NCBI GenBank assembly: GCA_004173475.1
Contig: SEBU01000002.1
Span: 558,001-622,000, forward strand
Direction of reading: 5' to 3'
Length of the DNA stretch: 64,000 nucleotides
Source: Gammaproteobacteria bacterium
GTDB lineage: Bacteria > Pseudomonadota > Gammaproteobacteria > Pseudomonadales > Cellvibrionaceae
Numbering within the stretch: the stretch's first letter is position 1; every line of letters begins with the position of its first letter. The position numbers and the translations under genes are program-made. The notes under the pieces were generated by a model that saw only the letters and a list, made by a program, of their open reading frames with translations, was not told where the DNA came from and did not search any database. This document shows, one piece after another, positions 26,311 to 35,867 of the stretch.

Positions 26311-28398
26311 TTAGTTATCGTTATTGCCCGACAAAGCTTTAAAAGCACCAGTTAAGAAAGTACCAGTAGACTTCAGACTTCTAACTATAGATTCCATCGC
26401 ACTGAATTGTGCTTGCAAGCGCGCGCGATAAGACTCACTGCGCTTATCGACTGCTACCAGATCGGTTTTAACCTTTGTTACATCTTTCGCAATATTAGCT
26501 TCGCGAGATTTTATTAATCCGTTGGTTTTCAGGAAATTATCAATCAGCCCGGTGAATGAACTGGCGAACCCGCGTGAAAACGTAATTTTTCCTGACGTTG
26601 CTCCCTCGTTAACTTGTAACGATAAACCTTCTGCTTTGCTGCCTATTGCAGGCAAAAGCACATTGCCATAACCAAACCCGGCGACGCCGCCTACCGATCC
26701 ACTAACATCGGCACCGGCAGTGCCTGGTCCTACGCTAATTCCCAAATCGGCCATATCAGCGCCAACCGTTTTGAAATCGATATTGCTAGCCGAGCCATAT
26801 GCGGAAGACGTGAATTCAAGTTTATTGGTGTTGGTATTAAAGGCAACGCTAACACCCACCTTAGCCGCTGTAATAGCTGAATCTGCATTGATACGAGACT
26901 GTATATCAGCCGCCAATTCGGCACCTGTTGCAAAGGTTTTAGTTGGCAAGGTAATAGATGAAGTGCTCACTCCATCCACCGCAACGGTAAAGCTGTACGC
27001 CTTGCCGGTAGTATCTAATGGAAAGGTCGACACCATAGCACCCGCTGTAAGCGTGCCTTTACGAGGCTGGGTGTTAATTGCTACATCGTAAGTGCCCGGT
27101 GTGCTTAAGTTAGTGTACTTGGTGAGACTAATCTGAGAATTGTCAGACGACGTTTTGGGTACAAAAAAGTCCCGCACAGATTCAAAATTCTTGTCTATGG
27201 CAGCGCGAAAACTCGTCGTATTCGCGGAGTCGTCAATTTTTAATGTACCGTCTAATTCTGTGCGAATACCCAGGCTACCCAATGTATTAAACCCACCCGA
27301 CAAACCAGCAATAGGAATATTCAGCTGTGACTTCACCTGTTGAACCAAATTCTTAGCCATTGGGTCCTGACGCAAACTACCGTATTCCTTTTTCTCTTTA
27401 TCAAAACCAACCAGTTTTCCACTATCAGTTAAAAACGTGTTGTAAGCAGCTACGAAATCGCGAATCGCTTTTTCAGAGGTCGCTTTGTCAGCGGAAATAC
27501 CTATGTTTATTGTTTCGGACGAAGACTTGTTAAACAAATCAAATTCGAGACCATCGATAACATCGGTTAAGTGATTGGTCGAACGAGTAACTGTCGCACC
27601 ATTAACACGAACAATTGCATCCTTACCTTCCTGTTGTTGCAACATGGTCTTGTTGGATTCATTCAAGTTAAAGCTTGCAAGCCCAGGCGAGCCAGGGGTT
27701 TCAGTAGCAGTTATTTCAATTTCACTAGACTCACCGGAGGGTGCAGTAACAAGTAATTTGTAAGTACCGTTATTGCTTAAAATACTGGCTTTCAAACCAA
27801 GGCCTGACTTGTTAATAGCGTCACGCACACCCGTCAACGAGTTGTTACTGTCGTCGATTGTAATAGTGCCGCCGGTTTTGGAACTATCCACGGTAAAAGT
27901 ACCTACCGGTAATGGATTGCCGGGTGTAGCCGTTTCCGTTGTCCAGCTGCCAAAACGAATTGCCAGTGTGCCTTTACCAATAGGCGCACTTTGCGATGTA
28001 AATGTTCCTGAGCTTATGGATTGGGCCTGTGCAATCTGGTCAACGTTAATGCTGTAATCACCCACCGACGCCTTGGCGTCAATTTTAGTGATTCCCAGAA
28101 GCGTTGTAGTAGGTACTGAAACGGATTTGGCATTGAACGTATCGGGGTTGGCCAAAGCCGATGATGCTGATTCAAGCGCTGAAAAGGCACTGCGCAATAA
28201 ACCAAAATCGGAAATTTGAGTTTCTAAAAGTGTTTGCTTGGTAGTTAAACGGTTGGAGTCGGCAAATTTATTAACATCAACTAACTTGTTGATTAATGAA
28301 TTGGTATCGATCCCTGAGCCTGAACCCAGAGAGCTAATAATGGAGGAGCCAGTGCCTGCCGTGCTGGGAGTCGTACTGGTAGTTGATGTAATCGCCAT
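26311..28398 (-). CDS. fliD: Flagellar filament cap protein FliD
   Basis: A 695-residue exported cap protein (HAP2) that guides flagellin folding at the filament tip. The N-terminal FliD region carries SGIDTNSLINKLVDVNKFAD (about 28-47). A flagellin-IN-like segment lies near 150-230, and the conserved C-terminal region (about 600-695) has the helical pattern for cap assembly. E. coli FliD has 468 residues, so the exposed middle part is greatly enlarged. The ATG follows GGAGG. A near-consensus sigma-28 promoter lies 33 bp upstream. It is separated from the flagellin genes by an mprF-acvB pair and a histidine kinase gene. Confidence 0.94.
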   Translation of the reverse strand: MAITSTTSTTPSTAGTGSSIISSLGSGSGIDTNSLINKLVDVNKFADSNRLTTKQTLLETQISDFGLLRSAFSALESASSALANPDTFNAKSVSVPTTTLLGITKIDAKASVGDYSINVDQIAQAQSISSGTFTSQSAPIGKGTLAIRFGSWTTETATPGNPLPVGTFTVDSSKTGGTITIDDSNNSLTGVRDAINKSGLGLKASILSNNGTYKLLVTAPSGESSEIEITATETPGSPGLASFNLNESNKTMLQQQEGKDAIVRVNGATVTRSTNHLTDVIDGLEFDLFNKSSSETINIGISADKATSEKAIRDFVAAYNTFLTDSGKLVGFDKEKKEYGSLRQDPMAKNLVQQVKSQLNIPIAGLSGGFNTLGSLGIRTELDGTLKIDDSANTTSFRAAIDKNFESVRDFFVPKTSSDNSQISLTKYTNLSTPGTYDVAINTQPRKGTLTAGAMVSTFPLDTTGKAYSFTVAVDGVSTSSITLPTKTFATGAELAADIQSRINADSAITAAKVGVSVAFNTNTNKLEFTSSAYGSASNIDFKTVGADMADLGISVGPGTAGADVSGSVGGVAGFGYGNVLLPAIGSKAEGLSLQVNEGATSGKITFSRGFASSFTGLIDNFLKTNGLIKSREANIAKDVTKVKTDLVAVDKRSESYRARLQAQFSAMESIVRSLKSTGTFLTGAFKALSGNNDN

Positions 28399-28431
28399 GG
28401 AATACCTCCGGGAAACAATTTCGCTATCAAG

Positions 28432-28458
28432 TTAACGGCAATAGTTGAATAAACTTTA
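28432..28458 (-). promoter_or_regulatory. Sigma-28 promoter of fliD
   Basis: On the minus strand TAAAGTTT, 11 nt, GCCGTTAA: one mismatch from the FliA consensus TAAAGTTT-N11-GCCGATAA. It ends 33 bp before the fliD start codon. Confidence 0.88.
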
Positions 28459-28781
28459 GCCTAAATCTAGGTAATAAATTGTAGATTTAAATTATGTCGC
28501 AAAGTTCGTGAAAGAAATGATCTGTGCTACCGCTGGAAACGGAAAATAATTGCCGCTGATCATTCCAAATAACGCGCAACTGCGGGAATTTACGTCACTT
28601 ACGAACTAACTAAGGAACCTATGCACATTGCACACCAATCTAAAGTTCAATCCGCAAAGTTCTCCGTAACTCTTGCGTTATTCTGTTATAAGAATCATTA
28701 CTAAGTACGCCGTAGTGGTATTATTCCCACATTTTTTAAAAGCCCCTTCCGCAATTCAGACTCTCAGGTGCACTCGAAAAC
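28459..28781. other. Intergenic region between fliD promoter and mprF
   Basis: About 320 bp between the divergent fliD promoter and mprF. It should hold the mprF promoter, but I find no box pair with good spacing. There is no repeat, hairpin or small gene that I can support. Confidence 0.4.
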
Positions 28782-31349
28782 ATGCAGCTAAATACTGAAG
28801 CCTTAAAAAAACTTACACCTTTCATTAGTTTGATTTTGTTTTGTATCGCCGCTTATGCCGTCCATCATCAAATCGTTAATTATGGCTGGGGCAATCTGTG
28901 GGTTGATCTTTTAGCAACTCCTTCAGAAACTCTGGAAACTATGTTTTTCATGAGTGCCTTTGGTTACATCACACTAAGTTTATGTGAATGGATTGCGATT
29001 CGTTACAGCCAGGAAAAACTTCCCTATCGTTTAATTCTGCTCGGCTCTTTTTTAAGCAATGCAATTAGTCACAATGTCGGAGCGTCCCCTATTAGTGGGG
29101 GTGCAATTCGTTATAGGTTTTACAACGAATGGGGTTTGAGCAATAGCGCCATTGCAAAAATTACTGTTTTCGGAACGCTAAGTTATTTTTTAAGTGCATT
29201 CACCCTATTGATTATTGCGTCACTGATTGAATACGACTCGCCACCGATTGAATCAGAGCTGGCTAAAAATACGTACCATTTGCTACTCATTATTGGCGTG
29301 TGTTTTTTAGCAGGGTGGATAGCGCTCTCCTGCTTTAGCAAAAAACAATTCACGTTTAGAACTTTTACAATTTCTCCGCCCTCACCTTCATTAGCCCTTC
29401 AACAAATTGCTGTTGGAGCGCTTGATCTTACGATTGCATCAATAGTGCTCTACATACCACTGCTAAATTTTACCGACATAAGTTTTAGCGAGTTTTTAAT
29501 TTACTACGTCGTAGCACAACTTTTTGGTCTGATCAGCCAAGTGCCTGGAGGAATAGGTATTTTTGAAGGTGGTTTTATGTATTTGGCTGGAAGTCGTTTT
29601 CCGCCCGAACAACTACTTTCTGCGTTAATTATTTATCGAATTGTCTATTACATAATCCCCCTGTTTATAGCAGGCCTTCTAATAGTTGCTTATGAAACCA
29701 AAAGCCATCGCTTTGTGTACACCTTAAAACTTCATTACCTTTTTAAAATTGTTCATTTAGCAACGCCAAAAATATTTTCTGTGTTGCTACTCATCGGCGG
29801 CAGCGTTCTTCTAGTTTCTGGCGCAACGCCCGGAATACAAGAGCGATTAGATTGGCTGCAATTTTTCCTTCCACTACCTTTGATTGAATTTTCACACTTG
29901 GTGAACAGCCTCGTGGGATTAGGAATGATTTTTCTTTCGCGCGCAGTAGGTCTGAAGCTGGACTCAGCATATTACGCAACGATTATTTTGCTATCCGTCG
30001 GGATAATCGTTTCACTCGCTAAAGGTTGGGATTTTGAAGAAGCCTCTATATTGGGGATTATGCTGATTGCGTTTATCCCAACCCGAAAAAATTTCTATCG
30101 AAAATCAGCTCTGCTAAAAATGGAGATACCTTGGACCCAATTGTTCATCGGTGTAGGAATTGTAGGGTTATCTACCTGGCTGGGCTTTTTCTCTTACAAA
30201 GATGTTGCATACTCGAACGATCTTTGGTGGCAATTTTCGTTAGACCGAAGTGGTGATGCATCGCGTTTCTTACGTTCACTTTTTGTTATTTCAGTTGTGT
30301 GCGGCGGTTTATTAATTTATCGCTTAATGAGCAAAACTGTTATTGACCTTAGATTACCCACTAAAGACGAATTGGATATAGCAACTCAGATTGTTCACAA
30401 CTCCAGTACCACCGACCACCATCTGGTGCTAACCGGTGATAAATATATTATGTGGAGTAAAACCCAGAAAAGTTTTTTGATGTACGGCGTCACTAATAAA
30501 TTTTGGATTGCGATGGGTGACCCTGTAGGAGACCCATCTGAATTTGACGAACTCGTTTGGCGCTTCCGTGAATCAGCAGACAAAGTTGCCGCGCAAATTG
30601 CGTTCTATGAAATTGGTATAAAAAGCATACCACTCTACCTTGATCTGGGTTTAAGCTTGATTAAACTCGGTCAACAAGCGCTTATTCCTTTAAATGATTT
30701 TGGACTTGAAGGAAAAAAGCGTCAGAACTTCCGCAGCGCTATCAATAAATATCAGCGTGAAGGTTTTACGTTTGAAATTGTATATGCCCATCAAGTAGAA
30801 GCGATTTTACCTAATCTGCGAAAAATTTCCGATGCATGGCTAAAAGAAAAAAATGCCAAAGAGAAACGTTTTTCTTTAGGTTTTTTCAATGAAGAATATT
30901 TGCGACATTGTGAGCTCGCCGTGGTTAAAAAAGATGACGAAATTTATGCATTTTGTAATCTATGGGCAATTAATAATCGTCACCAGATTTCCATCGACCT
31001 TATGCGTTACCTACCGGGTACACCCAACGGGATTATGGAATATTTGAACATCAGTCTTGCAATGTGGGCAAAAGAACAAGGATTCACCTATTTTTGCCTG
31101 GGGATGGCGCCTTTATCCGGCCTTGAAAATCATGCGCTTGCTCCGCTCTGGCATAAGATTGGAAATACGATTTTTCGTATAGGTGGCGACTTCTACAATT
31201 TTGAAGGCGTTTATTTTTACAAGGAAAAATTTAATCCTAAATGGCAACCCGTATATCTGGCTGCGCCACCCGGTTTACAAACTGCATCAGCTTTACTCGC
31301 TGCAACCACGCTTATTTCAGGTGGCGTAACGGGTATATTCTCCAAATAA
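28782..31349 (+). CDS. mprF: Bifunctional phosphatidylglycerol aminoacyltransferase/flippase MprF
   Basis: An 855-residue integral membrane protein. The N-terminal two thirds hold many hydrophobic segments of the MprF flippase domain (conserved SHNVGASPISGGAIRYRFYN near residues 104-123, and QVPGGIGIFEGGF near 257-269). The C-terminal third (about 530-840) is the cytosolic GNAT-like aminoacyltransferase domain with KYIMWSKTQKSFLMYG, FRSAINKYQREGF and YFCLGMAPLSGLEN. It moves lysine or alanine from aminoacyl-tRNA onto phosphatidylglycerol and flips the product, lowering surface charge and raising resistance to cationic peptides. The amino acid cannot be told. It is coupled to the acvB-like gene 27 nt downstream. 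Confidence 0.93.
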   Translation: MQLNTEALKKLTPFISLILFCIAAYAVHHQIVNYGWGNLWVDLLATPSETLETMFFMSAFGYITLSLCEWIAIRYSQEKLPYRLILLGSFLSNAISHNVGASPISGGAIRYRFYNEWGLSNSAIAKITVFGTLSYFLSAFTLLIIASLIEYDSPPIESELAKNTYHLLLIIGVCFLAGWIALSCFSKKQFTFRTFTISPPSPSLALQQIAVGALDLTIASIVLYIPLLNFTDISFSEFLIYYVVAQLFGLISQVPGGIGIFEGGFMYLAGSRFPPEQLLSALIIYRIVYYIIPLFIAGLLIVAYETKSHRFVYTLKLHYLFKIVHLATPKIFSVLLLIGGSVLLVSGATPGIQERLDWLQFFLPLPLIEFSHLVNSLVGLGMIFLSRAVGLKLDSAYYATIILLSVGIIVSLAKGWDFEEASILGIMLIAFIPTRKNFYRKSALLKMEIPWTQLFIGVGIVGLSTWLGFFSYKDVAYSNDLWWQFSLDRSGDASRFLRSLFVISVVCGGLLIYRLMSKTVIDLRLPTKDELDIATQIVHNSSTTDHHLVLTGDKYIMWSKTQKSFLMYGVTNKFWIAMGDPVGDPSEFDELVWRFRESADKVAAQIAFYEIGIKSIPLYLDLGLSLIKLGQQALIPLNDFGLEGKKRQNFRSAINKYQREGFTFEIVYAHQVEAILPNLRKISDAWLKEKNAKEKRFSLGFFNEEYLRHCELAVVKKDDEIYAFCNLWAINNRHQISIDLMRYLPGTPNGIMEYLNISLAMWAKEQGFTYFCLGMAPLSGLENHALAPLWHKIGNTIFRIGGDFYNFEGVYFYKEKFNPKWQPVYLAAPPGLQTASALLAATTLISGGVTGIFSK

Positions 31350-31376
31350 TTTAACGAAACAGAGTTTTTTTACAGT

Positions 31377-32849
31377 ATGACCTCTTTATTAAAGAATAAA
31401 TTTTTCATTCTTATACTGATTATATGTTTGGGTATTATCAATTTGATTTTTATGCTGCTGCGCTCTCCAAATGCAGAGAATGCCGAACATATAACAGTTA
31501 GCGCACTTAACCTTGATAAAAAAGAAAACATTCAAATAGCTCACGCGGCTAACCCGGAGAAAGGTTTGCTGCTACTCATAGTAGACAAAGACAAGGCCAC
31601 GGTTAATGAAGATTACGCAAAAAAATTTGCGTCACTTAGTTATTATGTAGCGATTTTTGACGTTAAATCTTTACTTAATTCGCCAGCCAATGAAACAACT
31701 CGGTGTTTAGACCTCGCCGAAAAGTTGACCACCTTAGGTACTCAATTACAGGCTCATTTAAAACTAGACACAACCGACTTACCCATTCTGGTTGGCGTTG
31801 AGAGCGGTGCATCGGTTGTTTACGCCGCGCTGGCGCAAGCTGAAAAACAGAAATTTCATGCTGCGGTAGGTATCAATTTTTCTTCACAACTCCAGTCACA
31901 CTCACCGCTTTGTTCGCAGGAAAATTTCACAAACCCTGCACAGGGAAATACTCCATCATTCACACCTGTAAAACGGTTGCCCACCAGCTTTTATGTATTC
32001 CAGGATGAAAAATCTCCGAGCATCGCTAGTAAAGAGTTTGCGGATAAAATAGGAAATCTGAAACTAACTCGTGAAGAAGACAGCGAGCATGCGCTTTCCG
32101 AAGCTATTCAAATTTTGCAATGGCTGGATCCTCGTCTCGCTGATCAAATTTCATCGGACGCAAGTGATAGCGACTTGCCCGTCATTGAGGTTCCTTCTAC
32201 TGACGTCACATCTATTACACAATCTACTGATAAAACAACAGATGAGACGTCGGCTAATGAATATAATTCTGAGACCTTGGCAGTTCTAATTACCGGCGAT
32301 GGTGGTTGGGCGGCGATTGATAAAAATATCGCAAGGATTCTCGCTGAAAAAGGGATAGCGACTGTGGGTTTTGACGCGCTCAGTTACTTTTGGAAGGCGC
32401 GAACTCCAGAAGAAACCACAACTGATGTGGAATCAGTTATCACCCAGTATCTTGAAAAGTGGAATAAAAAACGTGTGATTCTCATCGGGTATTCCTTCGG
32501 TGCTGATGTTCTACCTTTTATAACGAACAATTTAACCGACGACAGCAAGAAACGACTCGCGCTAGTAGCCTTGTTGGGCATGGGAAAAACAGCTGCGTTT
32601 GAATTCCGGTTATCAAGCTGGATGAACGCTGATAAAGATTCCTCACGCTTACCATTGTTACCTGAAATTGAGAAAATGAAATGGGCTAATAGCATCTGCA
32701 TTTACGGTGTGGATGACCCTGCCGCGAATTGTGTACCCATCGCTGGACTCGGCGTTCGCCCCATCAGTATGACTGGCGATCACCATTTTGATGAAAAATA
32801 TGAAGAACTTGTCCAACATATAATTGAAAATATAAAACAAAATCCCTAA
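31377..32849 (+). CDS. acvB: AcvB/VirJ-type hydrolase, probable aminoacyl-PG hydrolase
   Basis: A 490-residue periplasmic protein anchored or cleaved at an N-terminal hydrophobic segment (about residues 9-28). Residues about 60-250 form a degenerate alpha/beta-hydrolase half in which the nucleophile position reads GVESGAS, without the expected catalytic context. Residues about 300-488 form the VirJ-like hydrolase: LAVLITGDGGWAAIDKNIA, nucleophile Ser in GYSFGADVLPF, and a late His in TGDHHFDE. In Agrobacterium, AcvB hydrolyses lysyl-phosphatidylglycerol and is co-encoded with its synthase LpiA. The same adjacency to mprF here supports the same job (inference). Confidence 0.87.
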   Translation: MTSLLKNKFFILILIICLGIINLIFMLLRSPNAENAEHITVSALNLDKKENIQIAHAANPEKGLLLLIVDKDKATVNEDYAKKFASLSYYVAIFDVKSLLNSPANETTRCLDLAEKLTTLGTQLQAHLKLDTTDLPILVGVESGASVVYAALAQAEKQKFHAAVGINFSSQLQSHSPLCSQENFTNPAQGNTPSFTPVKRLPTSFYVFQDEKSPSIASKEFADKIGNLKLTREEDSEHALSEAIQILQWLDPRLADQISSDASDSDLPVIEVPSTDVTSITQSTDKTTDETSANEYNSETLAVLITGDGGWAAIDKNIARILAEKGIATVGFDALSYFWKARTPEETTTDVESVITQYLEKWNKKRVILIGYSFGADVLPFITNNLTDDSKKRLALVALLGMGKTAAFEFRLSSWMNADKDSSRLPLLPEIEKMKWANSICIYGVDDPAANCVPIAGLGVRPISMTGDHHFDEKYEELVQHIIENIKQNP

Positions 32850-33037
32850 ATCTTGGAGACTATGCTGAGTATTTTATCCAGCTTCCGAATGTAGCAAATT
32901 AAAGATAAAAATTTTGGCAGAACGCAAAAGTTATTTGGATGAATCGATGTCGTGTCACTGAAAATTTCCCAGCGATAGTTTGTGAGGGTCTTAAAGCTTT
33001 GATGAAAGCTCGCAACATTCACGAGCCGCGAGTAAAT

Positions 33038-35713
33038 TTATTTTACCGAAACCTCTTCAATCGGAATCGAAAAGAAAAACACCGTGCCTTTGTTAATTTC
33101 GGTGGTGTAATCAAGAGTGCCGCCCATGCGTTCGACAATAACTCGCGAAATGCTTAGGCCTAGACCAGTTCCATCGCGCTTGCGGGTGTCGGAGCTGTCG
33201 GCTTGAGCAAATTTCTGGAAAATCTTACTGCGGAACTCTTCTGGAATGCCTGCGCCTTCGTCTTCAACATAAAACGTAATTTGATCGCCATCCACTTTCG
33301 CATACACAGTGACGACACCATCCATTTGCGAGAACTTAATCGCGTTGGAGATAAGGTTAGACATGACTTGTAAAAAGCGATCCGGATCAACCAACAGCGT
33401 AATTTTTAAATTGCTAATCTCGCTATTATTTAATGCCAGGTGTACACCATATTTAACAGCGTAACCGGTGTTTTGTTCAATTGACTGACGCATAAGCTCA
33501 TTGGCATCACAATCTGTAATATCGAGTTGAAGTTTTCCAAACTCAAGCTTTTCAATATCCAAAATATCATTTACCAATCGTCCTAAACGCTCAGCATTAT
33601 TTTTTGCAATGACGAGTAAATCCAGCGCCTTTATAGGCAGGTTTGGAACGGCGCCGCCTACGAGCAACCCTAGTGCTCCCGTTATTGATGTTAAAGGCGT
33701 TCGCAGTTCATGGCTCACGGTAGATACAAATTCATCTTTCAATTTGTCCACTTTTTTCCGTGCGGTAACATCGTGAATAAGGCAGGTGTAAATGCGACGA
33801 TCGGGCAAGTCAACGCCACTAACACCAATTTCCAACGGGAGTTTGGTTTTGTCACTGCAGATCCCAGTAGTCTCTCTCGCTTTCCACACGGAAGAATTTA
33901 TGGTTTGGTTATAGTCACCTTCGGGTGTGAACAGCAAATCGTGTAAAAGTGGAATGATGGAAATGGAATTTAGACCGAGCAATTCATTTTCGCGCATTTT
34001 AAAAAGCCGGCACGCAGCAGGATTCGCACGCTCAATTTCTCCGATTTGATTGATGATAATAATTGCTTCCACCGCGCCATTTAAAATTGATTCAAGCTCA
34101 AGCGTGCGACGCTCCACCAGCGAAGCAACGTACTGCGCCCTACCAGTGAAAAGCAAAAGGAAACCACCAAGAAAACTGCAAAATAGTAAACCGCCAACCA
34201 AAACATACCAGGATGTTGCACTTAACTGTTTGTCGATAAATTTTTCAGTGGGAAGAATACTCAACAATAAATCACGACCGGCTATTTTTTTCCGAACTTG
34301 TATCATATGAGAACGTGACAAGGAGGAAGCTTCGTTGAATCCCTCGCTATAAACATCCTGTACATTTTCCTCATCGGTAATATCTTGCAAACGTATAACA
34401 AAATTTTCTTTTGGAAATTTTTCGTGCAGCACTTCTATCTGCGTACCGACTTTAACAATAGCGGTAACGTAGCCACGCAACAACTGGTCACGCAGATCAC
34501 GAGTTTTAGGTGCATCCAGTGTTTTGTAAACCGGCATATAAATGACATAGCTCAACTCCGTGCTTTTAGCCTGTACCAAGTGCAAGGGTGCAGTCATTGA
34601 TGGAAGTCCGGTGCTGTTGCTGTAAAGCAACGCCTGGTGACGAACTTCATCGGAAAGAATATCGAAACCTTGAGCGCTACCATTTTTAGCGTAAGGTTCT
34701 ACGTAAGTAACCACAACATAACGCTCACGGTGTGGTGCAGTTACCAATTGGTGATTAGGGCCGTACTCCTTAATGGAAAAATTTTTGTAGCCTTCGTCTA
34801 TCATATTTTTTTCAAAAACGCTGCGGTCTGTGTGCCCAACATTTTGATTCCAGCTCAGTACACTAATGCCATTTGTCGCCGCAAGGAGTTCAGCAGTAAA
34901 CAATCTGAAATCTTCAGGTGTTACCTCTTCAGACGCAACAAAAAGCCCTTTTAATGGTGTTAACACAGCGATGTGTTTTGCCAATCCGGAAAATAGAGTT
35001 TCCGAAAGTTCGTTTGCGCTACTTTGCACACTTCGTTGAATTTTTTGTTCTTCGCTTTGGCTCGTGTTGATAAAAATAACAACAATTAATGCACAACTTA
35101 TCAGGAGCGGAATGCCAACCGTTTTGGAGCGATCCCGCCACAATTTCCGCGGAACCGCAAATAGAATAAATACGAAAGGTGTGGCTATGAGAACGCCTAT
35201 AGTATCGCCCGTCCACCAAGTGACCCAACTGTAAATTATGTGTGATAAAGGAATAACGCCGTTGAGACATAGTGCTCCAACGCCGATAGTTGCACTCACT
35301 ATGCTTGCAACAGGCCCGCCGAAAAGAAAGAAGAAAAAAATACTCCACTCATCCATAAGCGCGTTGGGGAAACCAACGAATTTTCTAATTAAACTTGCGC
35401 CAACCCAAGCCGCTAGTGAGCTCCCCAACGCAATTTCAGAAGCTGTAAAAAACATAGCCATTTCAAAATGACCAACACCCATGATCGCAATGCTGACATT
35501 GAGAATGACCGAGCCGATAAAGACACCCAATAAAAGTGAATTTCCCCAAAGCAATACTGCGGCTAGCGAAACACCTAATGGCGGGAAAATGGCGGTGGCA
35601 AAGCCTGGCGGAATGGCAAGCAACAATGCCAAACGCCCTGCGACAAAATATGCCAGGGCCAATAGCAAGATACGACTTAATAGTAAGATTTTCGAAACTA
35701 ATGCCAGGGGCAT
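33038..35713 (-). CDS. MASE1-CHASE-PAS sensor histidine kinase
   Basis: An 891-residue membrane kinase. Residues about 8-190 form a MASE1 sensor of about eight membrane segments. A ninth helix (about 200-217) leads to a periplasmic CHASE domain (about 240-480, with the WNQNVGHTDRSVFEK and YVEPY region), closed by a helix near 502-523. A PAS domain spans about 540-655. HisKA has the phospho-acceptor His668 in VSHELRTPL, and the ATPase domain (about 770-890) has N, G1 and G2 boxes (LISNAIKF, DEGAGIP, GTGLGLSI). It has no receiver domain and no adjacent response regulator, so it is an orphan hybrid-less kinase. It lies between flagellin and acvB. Confidence 0.92.
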   Translation of the reverse strand: MPLALVSKILLLSRILLLALAYFVAGRLALLLAIPPGFATAIFPPLGVSLAAVLLWGNSLLLGVFIGSVILNVSIAIMGVGHFEMAMFFTASEIALGSSLAAWVGASLIRKFVGFPNALMDEWSIFFFFLFGGPVASIVSATIGVGALCLNGVIPLSHIIYSWVTWWTGDTIGVLIATPFVFILFAVPRKLWRDRSKTVGIPLLISCALIVVIFINTSQSEEQKIQRSVQSSANELSETLFSGLAKHIAVLTPLKGLFVASEEVTPEDFRLFTAELLAATNGISVLSWNQNVGHTDRSVFEKNMIDEGYKNFSIKEYGPNHQLVTAPHRERYVVVTYVEPYAKNGSAQGFDILSDEVRHQALLYSNSTGLPSMTAPLHLVQAKSTELSYVIYMPVYKTLDAPKTRDLRDQLLRGYVTAIVKVGTQIEVLHEKFPKENFVIRLQDITDEENVQDVYSEGFNEASSLSRSHMIQVRKKIAGRDLLLSILPTEKFIDKQLSATSWYVLVGGLLFCSFLGGFLLLFTGRAQYVASLVERRTLELESILNGAVEAIIIINQIGEIERANPAACRLFKMRENELLGLNSISIIPLLHDLLFTPEGDYNQTINSSVWKARETTGICSDKTKLPLEIGVSGVDLPDRRIYTCLIHDVTARKKVDKLKDEFVSTVSHELRTPLTSITGALGLLVGGAVPNLPIKALDLLVIAKNNAERLGRLVNDILDIEKLEFGKLQLDITDCDANELMRQSIEQNTGYAVKYGVHLALNNSEISNLKITLLVDPDRFLQVMSNLISNAIKFSQMDGVVTVYAKVDGDQITFYVEDEGAGIPEEFRSKIFQKFAQADSSDTRKRDGTGLGLSISRVIVERMGGTLDYTTEINKGTVFFFSIPIEEVSVK

Positions 35714-35812
35714 AATGCATCTCAGAGATGAATTTTATCCTCTAAGCCTAGCTTAAAATAGGCGCGGCGCTAAATACCTTAAAGTCTTGATTCAGACTTA
35801 TAAAATATAGAT

Positions 35813-35847
35813 AAAAAAAAGCCGCTCGGATATCAGCGGCTTTTTTT
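35813..35847 (-). terminator. Terminator after distal flagellin gene
   Basis: A-run, GCCGCT, 8-nt loop, AGCGGC, T-run. It is functional in both directions by sequence and lies 21 nt past the flagellin stop, insulating it from the histidine kinase gene. Confidence 0.9.
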
Positions 35848-35867
35848 ATTTCTGAACCTACCAGAAC

